DNA of 64,000 nt from Celoporthe dispersa (taxonomy: Eukaryota > Ascomycota > Sordariomycetes > Diaporthales > Cryphonectriaceae), in contig WAID01000003.1 of the NCBI GenBank assembly GCA_016584495.1, positions 5,784,501 through 5,848,500 on the forward strand, written 5' to 3'. A program made the position numbers and the translations under genes. The notes under the pieces were generated by a model. The model was not told the DNA's origin and did not search any database. It saw nothing but the letters and a program-made list of their open reading frames with translations. How positions within the stretch are numbered: position 1 is the stretch's first letter; each line of letters opens with the position of its first letter. Below are positions 1 to 11,764 of this stretch, one piece after another.

Positions 1-2136
1 GACTGCTGTCTCCTCAGCTTCTGAATAACATTGGCTGCTTCCACTCTCATGCCGAGAGACACGAGGTCGCGAGCGAGATGTTCGAATCCGCCTTGGGCTC
101 CTGCATGAGGATGAACGACAGCGGCGAGGACGAGGACTTGGACATCGACGCTCTCATCACGACTATCAGTTTCAACCTCGGCCGCAGCTATGAGTCAAGA
201 GGCCTTACCGACCAGGCGGTTGACGTCTACGAGGGTCTTTTGAAGCGCCACGAAGACTACACAGATGCTCGGACCCGTCTAGCATACATCAAGCTGCGCA
301 AGAACCCCAACAAGGAGGGCCCTGAAGCCATCACAAGGCTTTTCAAAGAGCAAGGTAGCGACCTGGAGGTGAGGTCCCTCTATGGGTGGTACCTGTCCAA
401 GGTCACAAACAAGAAGCGATCGACGAACTACGCCGAAGACGATGAGTACCGAGTCCACAGGAAGACACTGCAGACCCTCGAGAAACACGACCGCTATGCA
501 CTGGTTGCCATGGGTAATATCCATCTCATGGTTGCAAGAGAGATGCGTCGAGAAACAGAAGCAGACAAACAGCGCCGAAGCAAAGAGTATAACAAGGCAG
601 TGGAGTTCTTCGACAAGGCGCTGCAGTTGGATCCACACAACGCGTACGCCGCGCAGGGTGTTGCTATCGCGCTCGCAGAGGACAAAAGGACTTCCGGACC
701 GCCCTGGCCATATTGCTCCAGGTGCGCGATACGATCAAGGATGCGAATGTCTTCGTCAACCTCGGCCATACATATGCGGAGCTTAAGCAGTTCCCCAGGG
801 CCATCGAGAGCTACGAGGCCGCCCTGTCCAAGGAGGGCAAGGCTCGCGATGCCATGATACTGTCCTGCTTGGGCCGCACATGGCTTAGCCAGGGGGAAGG
901 CCAGTGCTCCTTCAGAACACAACCAGCAGGCCACTCCAGACCTGAACTCCTATCACTCCGCCTTGGAGCTCGCGAAGAAGGTGAGGACCCTATTTATCAA
1001 GTCGGGAGGGGGCGGGGGAGATAAAGAGAAGAAGGGGAAAAAAAGTTGTGTGGCTTCGCTAATATTTTCTTCAGGCACTGGAGACGAACCCGGAGCAAGT
1101 GCACTTCAAGTTCAATGTAGCTTTCGTTCAGATCCAACTGGCCGACACGGTAAACAAGATGAAGGATGCCGATCGCACGCTGGAACAGCTCCAGGAAGCA
1201 TCGGATGGCCTGGACGCCGCGGTCAAGATGCTCGACGAGGTGGCAAACAGCCCTAATCCTCCTTATCCGAAACATGACATCGAGCAGCGCGCGATCATGG
1301 CCCGCGGCACCATGCGCAATCAGGTGAACCGAGCCATCGACGCGCAGCGGACCTACGAGGAGCAGAACAAGGAGAAGATACAGGCGGCCAAGGCGGCACG
1401 AGAGGCCGAGATACGTCGTCGTGAGGAGAAGAAGCGTAAGATCGAGGAGGAGGAGCGCAAGAAGCAGGATGAAATCCGCAGGAAGCGCGAAGAGATCATC
1501 GCACGTGACAAGGAGCAAGCGGAACGGCGCGCCCAGGAGGAGCGCGAGCGCCTCGAGGCGGAGATGACGACGGACACAGAGACGGGCGAGCGTGTCAAGC
1601 GCAAGCGCAAGCCTGCGCCGCGGGCCAGGGGCGAGGGCGGCGGTGATGGGGGCCGCAAAGGCCGCGCGCGCCGCAAGAAGAAGGAAGTCGAGACTGATGG
1701 TGACGAGTCTGAGGAAGAAGAGCGCGAGGAGCGCCAGCCCAAGAAGAAGCGCCGTCTCACAAAGAAGGAGAACAGCAAGTACAAGAGCGCGGAGTATGTC
1801 AACAGTTCTGACGAGGACTCTGCCGCCGGCGATCGGCAGGCGTCCAAGGAGGACACCCCGGCCTCCCGGCTGTCGTCGCTCCCACCGATAGCGGATTCGG
1901 ATGAGGAGGTGGCGGGCCGCATGGAGGTGGACCGGTCCCCTTCTCCTGCTGCTGCGGCTCGGGATAATGACGAGGACGAGGAGGCGACGCAGAGAAGGCC
2001 GAGAGCAAGGAGGGGCCGCGTGGTGGAGAGTGACGACGAGGACGAGGGTGGCGATGATGACGGGGCCCCGGCTAGGTCGCCGGAGGATGGTGCCGGTGGA
2101 GATGTGAGCATGAGGGATGCGTCGGATGACGAATAG
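1..2136 (+). CDS. ctr9: CTR9 homologue, Paf1 complex TPR subunit (5' truncated, two frame breaks)
   Basis: C-terminal part of the RNA polymerase II Paf1-complex scaffold, which acts in transcription elongation and histone modification in the nucleus. The reading frame is already open at base 3 with a CTR9-like TPR stretch (LLNNIGCFHSHAERH), so the start lies outside the window. Several TPRs follow (GRSYESRGLTDQAVDVYEGL; AVEFFDKALQLDPHNAYAAQG; NLGHTYAELKQFPRAIESYE). One intron is at 981-1074 (GTGAGG..TTCAG), after which coding resumes at ALETNPEQVHFKFN. The C-terminus is a highly charged coiled coil (EEKKRKIEEEERKKQDE) and an acidic tail, as in the family. The frame is broken twice: one base is missing near 689, and one G is extra in the 892-896 run. 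Both repairs give continuous CTR9-like protein, so I treat the gene as functional with sequence errors. Confidence 0.9.
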
Positions 2137-3710
2137 CCAGTCCTTTCCCCGCCGCATGGATCTTGATATGATCTCGAGATTGCGCACTAGAAAGGCATAA
2201 CAAGCAAGAGGCGTTCGTGTGTGGGGCGCGCGCCTGTCTCCCGTTCCGCCTCTTCAGGCAAGAACATAAACAACAAATGATCATACGGGGCTTCTATTGG
2301 TTATGTTCCGGGCATCGCCACCCATCTTGTGCCTTGTGCTCCATCGTGACCAGCCTTGTCAATGATATGCCAGCTTCCCTCTGGTACATCTGCCTCGACA
2401 CGAGCTCTCAGACACCCAGATCGGGCCTCGCGCGGCCTGGATTGGGCTCTGTATGGCAACCAGAAGGGGTAAGGACCACCAGGTAGATATCGCCACCACA
2501 TCGCCGAGGGACACGACGTTGAGCATATGTAGTAGATGGTCCGGTCCGGGCGCGGAGAGATGAAGCGAACTGCCCGCCAGCACCTACCACAAGAAGATGA
2601 AATCACCGACGGGCAGGCTAGGCTATTGTAGATCTGGGCTGTGCGCACGGTCCGAATTTGTCGAGATCCACAGGAGGAGGGGTCTCCTGGGGAGGTGGAG
2701 GGTGTTTGGGTGACGCCCGTGGCCCACACTGCACATGGTTTGACAGGTTTGATACACACAAATAGGAACCCAGGAACGTGAGTACCGTGGTGTAGTAGGT
2801 ATACTACTACTACTATGGTACGCTTTACGAACTCGAGTGCACACGATACGCCTTTGTTTTCTTGTTTTCTATCCCTCTCTTTCTCTCTCTCTCTGACTTC
2901 ATTGCAATAGGTACCATTATCCCCTCCAGAATGCCTCGTACTTCGGTATGCCCTCACCAACTAGTGATAGCCTATTCCCGGACAAGCAGGCCTGCTCTTT
3001 TCTTTTTTCTTCATCTCCGAAGGGAGGAGGGCCGTTATGAGAGACCTCGCAAGCTATGACGGGGGTGCAGGGCGGGAGAGCGCCAGGGCCCAGCCCAGCC
3101 CATCAGAAACCTGCTTCGGGTCCCTCCCCCACCCTCTCTCAACGTAGGCGCGAGCAAGCAGCCGTTCGCTTGTTTGCCGATTGGGGGTTAGTCACTTTTC
3201 CCTTCTCAAATGAGATACATAGTAGATAGAGGGGCCCTGGAGAGGAAGAAGCTTGGATGGGTGGTGGTGGTGGGTGGCGTGGGCCACCCGAAAGGTCGAC
3301 CCTGCATGATGCTAAAATTGGGAACCACCATTGCGCAGGCCCCCCCGTGTGGGTGGGAAATGCAGACTGCTGGGAGACTTGGAGATCTGGGACAAGCTTT
3401 CTGGAGCCCAAGGTACGGGAATGCAGAAGGATAGAGAAAGTGAGGGGGCCGTTCACAGGTACTATGTAGATAGGTGTATACAGCACAGAAGGATGAACTG
3501 GGGTTGCGACGACTCGTGGAGCGCAGCAGGGAGGGCGGTGATCTGAGTGGAAGACCCATTGCCCAGACGCGGGGCTTGGAACTGGAAGGGGTTGATGGGT
3601 TTGGCAAGGGTACTGTGGCCATCCAGGCGCAACACGAAACGATGAGCGCGCGTACGTGCGAGCGGCCCTGAAGAGGAGAGGAAAGGGGGGGGGGGTCGCC
3701 AGGGCAGGAC

Positions 3711-3735
3711 ATGACATGACATGACATGACATGAC
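3711..3735. repeat. Pentanucleotide tandem repeat (ATGAC)5
   Basis: Five perfect contiguous copies of ATGAC, preceded by GAC, lying 15 bases after a G11 tract. It is in intergenic DNA and no function is implied. Confidence 0.9.
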
Positions 3736-5310
3736 GAGGAAAGAGGAGCGAGGAGGAGAATGAGAAGGAGGATGCTACAGAGGACGGGAAGGAGCAACAG
3801 GAGCCAGGAACGTGCCCGGCGCAGACCTCCTCTCCTAGGCTTGCTGAGTCTGGGCCTGCCTGGATGACAGGATAACTCTGCCGCGGGAGAGGGCGGGGAG
3901 GGAACGAAGGATACGAAGAGGCTGCAGAATGGAGCCTCGAAGTGGCTGGTTTAAGTTTGCCTTTTGACGAAACTCGGGGCAAGGCTGGCAAGCTGGATGC
4001 AGGGCTGCGTCATTGTGGAGTTGATAGCTACATCAGCCCTCGGTCGAGACCTTGGGAAGTGGCCCCTCCCCCCCAGCTTGGCCTGTACCCTTCCTCTTAC
4101 CATCTTGGCAGATACTATGTTAAAGAAGAAGAAAAAAAGAGATCAGCATGAACTGTTTCCCAATCCCGACAGCTTGGTACCCTCATGTTCACAGCGGGGG
4201 GCGAGGAACAGAAGAAGAACACCAAGTTTTTCTTATCAGAAAAATAAGAAGGCGTAGATAAAGTGGACGAAATAAGTAGCGTGTGCATGCTTCCTCTGGT
4301 TGGTTGGGCCAGGATGACGAGCCTGACAGCGGAATGTACAGAGGGTACAGCAATTATTACAGAGCCTGGCATACACGCACATACACCTCTGTGGCACAGC
4401 ACCCAAGCCCTGGGAGAGAGGGGGGAGGCATGATGCAGTGTCACTCGGGTACTATGTACGCCATGAACACAGGCAGATGCAGCTACCATGTAATACTCGT
4501 AGGCTTGCATAATCCAACGGCTGTCAACTTCTCCACTGTGACATGGCAGTCAGTGGTGGTTGTGATTCCCGAAATCTGTACGCCTCTTTGTGTGTGTGTC
4601 TCTCTCTCTCGGAACCGAGGAATGAAAAAGAAAGAAAGAGAAAAAAAGAAAGAAAAAGCACAGCCACATGTTGGGATGGAGAGACTTTCAAGATCATGCA
4701 AGAGGCGTCAAAGCAGAGTTGGAGATGTAGAATAATCATGGTGTTGCTGGAAAGAAGCCGAGAAGAAGAAAAGCAGAGCTGTTCCCGCACAATAAATGGA
4801 CCCGCACCCGACCTCCCAACACATCACATGCACTAGCCCCAGCCATGAATTTAACCTAAGAGTCAAGCCGCACAGCCCTCAGAGATCCTGACAGATGACC
4901 TGCAAAGCCTGGCCAGCGTCCTGTGTGGAGATGGAAAAGACACCATTTTTTTTTTTGGGGGGGGGGGTATTTTGTTTTTCTTGATTGAAAGATATTGCTT
5001 CTAGCCCTGTAAAGCCCTGTCCCAGGCTGATGATTGCAGGTCTCTTGTCTCCTTTCTCCCTCTTTGTGCTGATGAGGCCAAAAGGGCTGTCCCACACCAT
5101 GCATAAAAAACATTCTAGGTAGTAAAGTACCTTTCATGTTTAGTATGGTAGCATTGGAAGAGGAATAGTGCCCTCGAGGTAGCATTGTAATCTCACATCA
5201 AAGGGAAAGATAGAAAAAAAAAAGTTGGTTGCCTCCATCTGGCCTCCAATGATGATGAAATCACTCTGTACCCGGAAGGGTGCAGCCTATAGAGAGAGAG
5301 CACATGTGCA

Positions 5311-5336
5311 TGTGTGTGTGTGTGTGTGTGTGTGTG
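5311..5336. repeat. TG dinucleotide microsatellite
   Basis: About 13 uninterrupted TG units followed by CG/TG variants. Intergenic, upstream of the RhoGAP gene. Confidence 0.9.
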
Positions 5337-5988
5337 CGCGTGTGCGCCTCTGTATACATGATTTGGTACCATGTACAGAACTTGCCATGTGGCTGTGGCT
5401 GCACAGTGTTCTTGGGAGGGGGGGAGGGGGCTTGGTGAACCGAACCTTGTCTGTAGTGGTGCTGAGGTGTGCTGTATTCCGGGTGCTGTATTGCTGACTT
5501 CAGCAGGCACGGGAAACCCGTGTAGAGGCCCAACCAACCAACCAACCAACCCAACCCGACCCTGGGGCCCTTCTCCAACCCCCCCAGTCAGCAGAACAAG
5601 CACAAGCGCTGCGCTAGCACCAGCAGGGCAGCACCTAATATTGAAGAAATGCGCCTGCACCTGGGCGTGTGCCTTGTGCTGCCGTGTCTCGTCCCTGTCC
5701 CGCGCTTTGGTCTCTCAAGTCCAGCAACCCATTCTCGACCTTGCTGCTGTGCTCTGCTTACTTACCTCTCCGGATCGCAACAACACCACAACGCTTTCTT
5801 TCGGGCACCTCCCCTTCTTTCCAAGATCCGTCGGGACAAGGACTCTGGGCTGCTAGCTGAGCTCCTGACACACCGGCTTCCATCCTAGTTGCGACGAGAT
5901 TGGTCCCAGCACTGGCTCTCTCCACCTCACAGCACTCGTCGCCGCGTCCTCGTTGTCGTCGCCGCCGTCGCGTGCGGTCGCCTCCACC

Positions 5989-8796
5989 ATGACGGCAGCG
6001 AAACCGCCCCATCCTCCGAATGTCCACCCACCCACCACCGTAAACCACGAGGCTGCGCGTCACATGGATCCTCCGACGCCCACGACGACCTCCCAGGCCT
6101 CCCCCTCCGAGCAAACGAGACCTCAAGTCGTGGTGGAAGAACTTCAAGCTTACCTCGAGGCACGAGGAGTCACATGGTGAAGACCCTTCTCCCTCTGCAA
6201 TACCTCCAGCTGCTGCTCCCCGTCCTCGCTCTGTGCCCCCGACTCGCGATGCCGTCTTTGTCGGCGGGCGGGAGTCCAACCGCAAGCATGCATCCACCGA
6301 AGACATCTCACGGCTTTTCTTTCGACGGGCCTGATGAGGCTGTCGCTGCCGCCACGCCGCCGCCTGCCGAGCCCAGCAGTATCGACAGCAACAACAATGG
6401 CTGGTTGACGTGGGTCTCCAGGCGGCGCGGCGCGCGGCGCAGCTACCTCAGCATGTATCCTGACGAGGCACAGAGCCCTCCTCGTGTTTCTCTTGACGGC
6501 ATTCATCCGGCTGCAGCGCCCAAGCTAACTTCCGCAGAAACCAAACCCCAGGGCATCTTCGGCGTCCCCTTGCGCCAGAGCATCGTCTATGCGAACGTCG
6601 CCATCTCTCTTGTCGACGACAACGGAAAGAGCTACATCTATGGCTACGTCCCCATCGTGGTGGCAAAGTGTGGTGTTTTCTTGAAGGAGAAAGGTTGGTG
6701 CACTGTCCCCCAGGGCTCGCTGGGCCGGCGGGATATCTCTACGTGGTGCTGACGGGAAGAGGTGTACAGCGACGACCGTCGAGGGCATCTTCCGCCTCAA
6801 CGGGTCCGAGAAGCGCATCAAGGAGCTCAAGCACGTCTTCGACTCTCCGGATCGCTACGGCAAGGGCCTCAGCTGGGATGGCTATACCGTCCACGACGCG
6901 GCAAACGTCTTCCGGCGGTACCTGAACGACCTGCCAGAGCCGGTGGTGCCCCTCGACCTGTACGAGAAGTTTAGAGAGCCCCTCCGAGGTGCCACCAAGA
7001 CGGCTGTTGGAGACGCCGAGGGCCCGCAGTTCATCGACGACTTCGATGTGGACGCCGCCATCAAGAGGTACCAGCACCTGATCAAGGAACTCCCTCCCCT
7101 GAACCGACAGCTCCTGCTCTACATCCTCGACCTCCTGGCCGTGTTTGCCGCAAAGGCGGAGGACAACCGCATGAACTCGCAGAACCTGGCCGCCATCTTC
7201 CAGCCCGGCATGCTCTCGCACCCCATCCACGCCATGGCCCCCGAGGAGTACCGCCTGAACCAGTGCGTCCTCATCTTCTTGATCGAGAACCAGGACCACT
7301 TCTTGATCGGGATGCAGGGGACTGCTGCAGACGAGAAGACGATGCAGGAGGTCCAGCAGGGCACGCCCAAGATCATCGCCCCCACGACCCCAAGCTCCTC
7401 CAAGAAGTCTGGCGTCCACAGGTCCGCGTCGAATGCCAGTGCAGGGGCTGAGAGCATCGTCAGGGACGGCAAGATACGTCGGAACAAGAGCACGAGCAGC
7501 CGACACTCTCGCCAGTCTACCGGCGCGCCGAGCCCTGGCAGCCCTGCAATGCCCACCACGCCTTCCAGCGGACTGGGCAGAAGCAACACTGTACCATCCA
7601 AGCGGTCTCCCGCGCTGCAGGGCGGAAGGTTTGGCCACGCAAGGAACGGCAACGAGACACTGGCTGCTCCACCTTCACCTCTGACGCCTGTCACCATGCC
7701 GCCGGCGGCAGCGGCACCAGCAGTACCAGCAGCAAACGTTCCTGCGACACCTACCGTGGAAGAGGTTACAACGCCGGACTCTAAGGAGCCCGTAGATCCC
7801 CTTCTCTCGGGTAGTGTGGCTGGTGCAGACCGGTTGACCCCAGCGCATGCTGCAGAACGGAGCCAGGAGCGCCTCTTGGATCCAAAAGCGGCCTCCGAGA
7901 CGGTGACTACTCCATCCAAAGAGCGCAGCTTACACAGTCTGTTCCAGCGATCGCCTACGGAGACCAGCGAGAAGAAGGCACCCAACAAGCTGCGGAAGAA
8001 GCGCGTGCCAAGCAGCACCAACCCCAGTGCTGCAAGCTCCACCGCGTCTCTTCCTCACTCTGCTGGCGTGTCGCCCAACACAGAGGCTACCAACCCCCTC
8101 GACACGGTCGGAGAGTCTCGAAGCAAAGAGCCTGAGCAAGCAACGCTGGACGCGAAGCCGGACGCAGTGGAGACGCCCTCCGAACCGACCCCACGAGCGT
8201 CGCAGATGCCGTCCAGCGGTACGCTGCCGTCGTCTACCGGGGATCCCGGCCTGAAAAGCAAGACATCCCACCCCACGTCGCTGCAGAGCTCTTCTCATGA
8301 GGACTCCGAAGTAGATCGGATAGGGGAGCGGGTCTCGTCCCCTGAGCAGCCAGACAGGGAGAGGAAGAGACGATGGCGGCTCTCTCGCAAGAGGGACGAT
8401 GTCTCCTCGGAGACCTCAGAACCACCGCCTCTAGTCACCTCGCCGCGGAGGATCGGGTTCAACAGGACGGCAGAGACAAGCAACAGCTCGGTCGGGACCG
8501 ACGCCAAGTTTGGTGAGTCCTACGAGCCGACGCTGGAACCTCACTCTAGCCTTGATTCCGGCAGGGATAACAAGGATGAATCCCGGGGCATCTCGGGGTG
8601 GATCAAGAGCAAGATGCGAGAGGCCAAAGAGACTGCCGAGATCCGGCGGACAAAGTCTCCACCGGGCGATCACGGCTCCTTGAGCTCGATGCTCCCCACG
8701 CGCGGCAAGAGTCTGGATATCAAGCGGTCGACTGAGCAGGACAAAGAGGTGGCCCCTGCGGTACCAAAGGCCGAAGAAGCTGGTGCCTCTTCTTAG
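5989..8796 (+). CDS. Rho GTPase-activating protein, SAC7/BAG7-type (two apparent frame breaks)
   Basis: Activates GTP hydrolysis of a Rho GTPase; the yeast relatives SAC7/BAG7 act on Rho1 in cell-wall and actin signalling. Start ATG 5989 sits in a good context (CCACCATGA) and gives MTAAKPPHPPNVHPP. Exon 1 runs to 6693, the intron is 6694-6769 (GTTGGT..TACAG), and exon 2 ends at the stop at 8796. The RhoGAP domain spans the splice: FGVPLRQSIVYANVAISL, VPIVVAKCGVFLKEK, then after the splice GIFRLNGSEKRIKEL with the catalytic arginine finger (GIFR), and VFRRYLNDLPEPVVP. The C-terminal half is Ser/Pro-rich and probably disordered. Exon 1 needs one C fewer near 6101-6105, giving KRDLKSWWKNFKL, and one base fewer near 6320-6325. 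Both shifts are +1 and look like sequence errors. Confidence 0.87.
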
Positions 8797-11764
8797 GTGA
8801 TGAAAATTCGGCGAGAGAAGGACAGCTCGATATAAGATTTGACGGCCGAGAGACGGGACGGGTTCGCTGCCCAAGTACGAGCCTCGCACCCCCCTTGTCT
8901 CACCAACGCTATTGCTCTTATCACCACCATCATGAAGGGGACCAGATAAAGTCCTAATGTTCTTTTGTGTATTCGAGCCGATCCCCGTTCCACCACCCTT
9001 CCTTGGACCAACGAGATGACTTCCTTTCCTGGAGATGTGGCAGCAATTTTTTTTTTTTTGGGAAAGCGAACATGGCTGTCGTGCTTCATCTAGATGAGCA
9101 AAGACGTTTATCTATACGCAAGTGAGCATACATGTGAGCGGTCTGGATTGTTTGATTTAAAGGGAGAGGGGAGGGGAGGAGAGCTGGAGATGCAAGAGGT
9201 GGAGGGAACAATTTTGAGAGAGGGAGAGAGATTATGTGTGTGTGTGTCTGTGAGAGATTGTTTTGTCATATTTTCTGTCGGATTTTCAACAACATTGTTA
9301 CGGAGCCTTGAAGAGGAGAGCGCAAGAAGACCCCCTTTCAATTCGGTGGCGGCGTGTTGATATTCGAGCTGCTGCTGCGTGAGGATACCCTGGTGTTATG
9401 CTGTTACTCTACATGATGTATTACAATTTGAGAAAAAGAGAAACAGAGATGAGTTAGGAGCGGGCGGTGATGATGGTATTTCTACTATGTACAGGTCTTT
9501 GGGCACTTTTTTTTTGTGTGGCAAACTGCTGTTCCTCAACTTTCTTGTTTCATGAATGTTGTGTAAAGACATTTGACTGCGCACACACGCGACGGACGAG
9601 TCTAGGGCCGACGGAGTGTCCGGCGTGTTTTTAATATCGTGCCCCTTGTCTTGTGCGGCGCAAGGGGACTTTTCATCCTCGTGGAAGGCTGTCCTGTACG
9701 ACCTCCTCCGTTGTGTCTCCTGGCGTCGGAAATCGTGGCGCCTTGAGAGAGGTGCAGGCGCTGACAGGAAAGAAGGGTTCCAGGGCTTGGGAGGGGGAAA
9801 GGCTTGCCCCGGCCTGCATGACTGATCCTTTTCTTTTTTGGCGGTGAGTGAAGGTAGCCTTGGGCCCCTGGGCGCTCTGACACCCTGTGCTCACGAGGTG
9901 GGATTTCCTCTATCTTCTTTTTTTTCTCTCTTCCTTTTCTTCTGCGGCAGATTCGAGAGGACATCTGTGAACTGTTGCCTGCATGCCGGTGCTTCCGAGA
10001 TAAGAATCAGAGATCTGGGCAGATTGCCCAAGTGGACTGTCTCGGTGAATAGAAGGAAGAGACCACATTCCCATGCGTAAGTCTCCTCCGGCAGGTCCTT
10101 TTGTCGGACGTAGAGACAAATCAATAAATGAATACTACATACAGGCTGAGTCACGATGCACCCGCCAGGCGCCATCCTTCAGCCATCCATTCTCCCGGGA
10201 ACAATCTCCACAACCGGTTGCACAGTACATATGTAGTTGTGATCAAATAGTGGTCAGTACCTGTGACGAAGGGGGAATCCCGTCAGCTGGACCACGTTCT
10301 GGGGGATCGAATCTAGCGCCCGCGCTTCCCCGCAGATTTTCAATAAAACGTCCTCAAAGTAGTCAGCTCTGGGGCAAAGCTTATACATGCTACAGCACAT
10401 TGTCACGGCCCTGTGGGGAACTTTTTATGGCCCCCGTGGGGCTGTTGGCAGCGACTTCGGCTGGGCTCTGATGCTCGCCGGCGGGGAGAGAGAGTCTTGC
10501 TCCGCCCGTGGAGGGGAGAAGGGTGGGAAGGGGGTAGAGGAGCGCCTACGTGTGAGCCAGATGGTGGGTTTTCGAACAAGATAATCTCGAGCTGGCGGTG
10601 TCGGGACATCTGTTCTCAGGTTTTGGAAGGAGGCAGGCTGAGGCAGGCACCCATGAGAGAGGCGGGAAAGAAGAAGGAGGGGGAAGAGAGAGATAGAGAG
10701 AGAGAGAAAAGGAAAAAAAAAAAGGGCCTGAGATTGCATGCTTGAGTAATCACTTGATAGGTCTCGGGGGGAATGAGCCAACCACAGCTCACTTCGCTGT
10801 ATACTTACTGTACATTCGCGCAGTACATATACGTAAGTATCACAGGCGGGATTCTCCTCTCTATGCTGAGGTGAGCGGTGTCCGTCCCAGGGTGGCCACG
10901 TCGGGTGAGGAGAGGCTGGGTGCCACAACGCCATGAGTACCACTGCATGTAGGTCATCTTATGCCGTGAAACCCTCCAAGGCGGGTGCAGCATCGGGGTG
11001 TCTTGTCTCCAAAAGAAAAGAGAGAACATGAAAAAGAGAAGAAGAAAAGAGAAACTTTTTGGGCTTGTGGGCTTGTGGTACTGCATCTGCCCGGAGTACC
11101 TCGTCCCTGGTCATACAGGGTGAGAGGCTCGTCATTGGAGGAGGAGGAGGAAGACGGGGAGTCCCATGGGGACGGATGATCTTCGCCTTCATTCTTTCTC
11201 AGCTGCCGTCCTAACTACCCCCGCCCGCCTGCGCCTGGAGAGGTAATCCTTTTGTTGGCGGGTCCGGACCTATTGCCGTGGAGTGCAGCCAGCCCCAAGC
11301 CAGATTGAGTTTGGTATTACTTGGGGTTTTTCCCCTCGAGTCCTGGTCAGACCGAGGAATTTGGCCAAGGGGGGGTGGTGTAAGCTTGTAAAGGGTAGAC
11401 ACAGTACAGTACCGCCTGTACCGTCACGGTACATTTATAATATGGAGCTATTGCATACGTGCAGCATGCGTGCGTACACAGTACTCCCTCCTGGTCGCCT
11501 TCTCGTTCTCATGCCGTCCACACACGTCGCCTTTCCTTCTTCTTTTTTTTTTTTTTTGTTCTGTAGCCTCTTCCGAGCTGCTGCTCTCAGCTGCACTCGC
11601 CCACGTCGGTCTGAAGACTGCTACTGGACAGACGATCCAACTTAGGAGGTGAGCTTTGTTGCGAGACGGCCTGCCACCAAAGAATCTCATCGAGCTGCTT
11701 GGTCGTCCAGTTGGGGCAGCGACAAGGCCCTGCCGCCACGTACAGGTCTGCTAAGGTTGCGATC
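8797..11764. other. Intergenic region with MFS-gene promoter
   Basis: About 3 kb with no recognisable gene. It contains T-runs (9049-9059, 11544-11558), GA-rich and TG-rich stretches and GTAC-rich motifs. A palindrome and a TATA-like element occur in the last 350 bases before the transporter. Confidence 0.55.
11417..11442 (+). promoter_or_regulatory. Candidate operator palindrome plus TATA-like element
   Basis: TGTACCGT-C-ACGGTACA is a perfect 8-bp inverted repeat around one base (11417-11433). It is followed directly by TTTATAATA (11434-11442), about 330 bases before the transporter ATG. That it is a transcription-factor site is inference from its symmetry and position. Confidence 0.4.

Larger units (their letters stand above)
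2137..5988. other. Intergenic region, simple repeats only
   Basis: No ORF here looks like a protein. The stretch holds simple-sequence tracts: a G11 run (3685-3695), five copies of ATGAC (3711-3735), a T11 run directly joined to G11 (4946-4967), a TG run (5311-5336) and CAAC repeats (about 5531-5550). The last kilobase is the promoter/leader of the RhoGAP gene. Confidence 0.6.

Noticed and set aside
680..900. Programmed ribosomal frameshifting in CTR9 and similar sites
   Set aside because: No consistent slippery heptamer, mixed plus and minus shifts, and occurrence in seven unrelated genes argue for sequence error.
997..2187. 396-codon minus-strand ORF opposite CTR9
   Set aside because: Leu/Arg-rich antisense of the charged CTR9 coiled coil; an apparent membrane protein only by complementarity.
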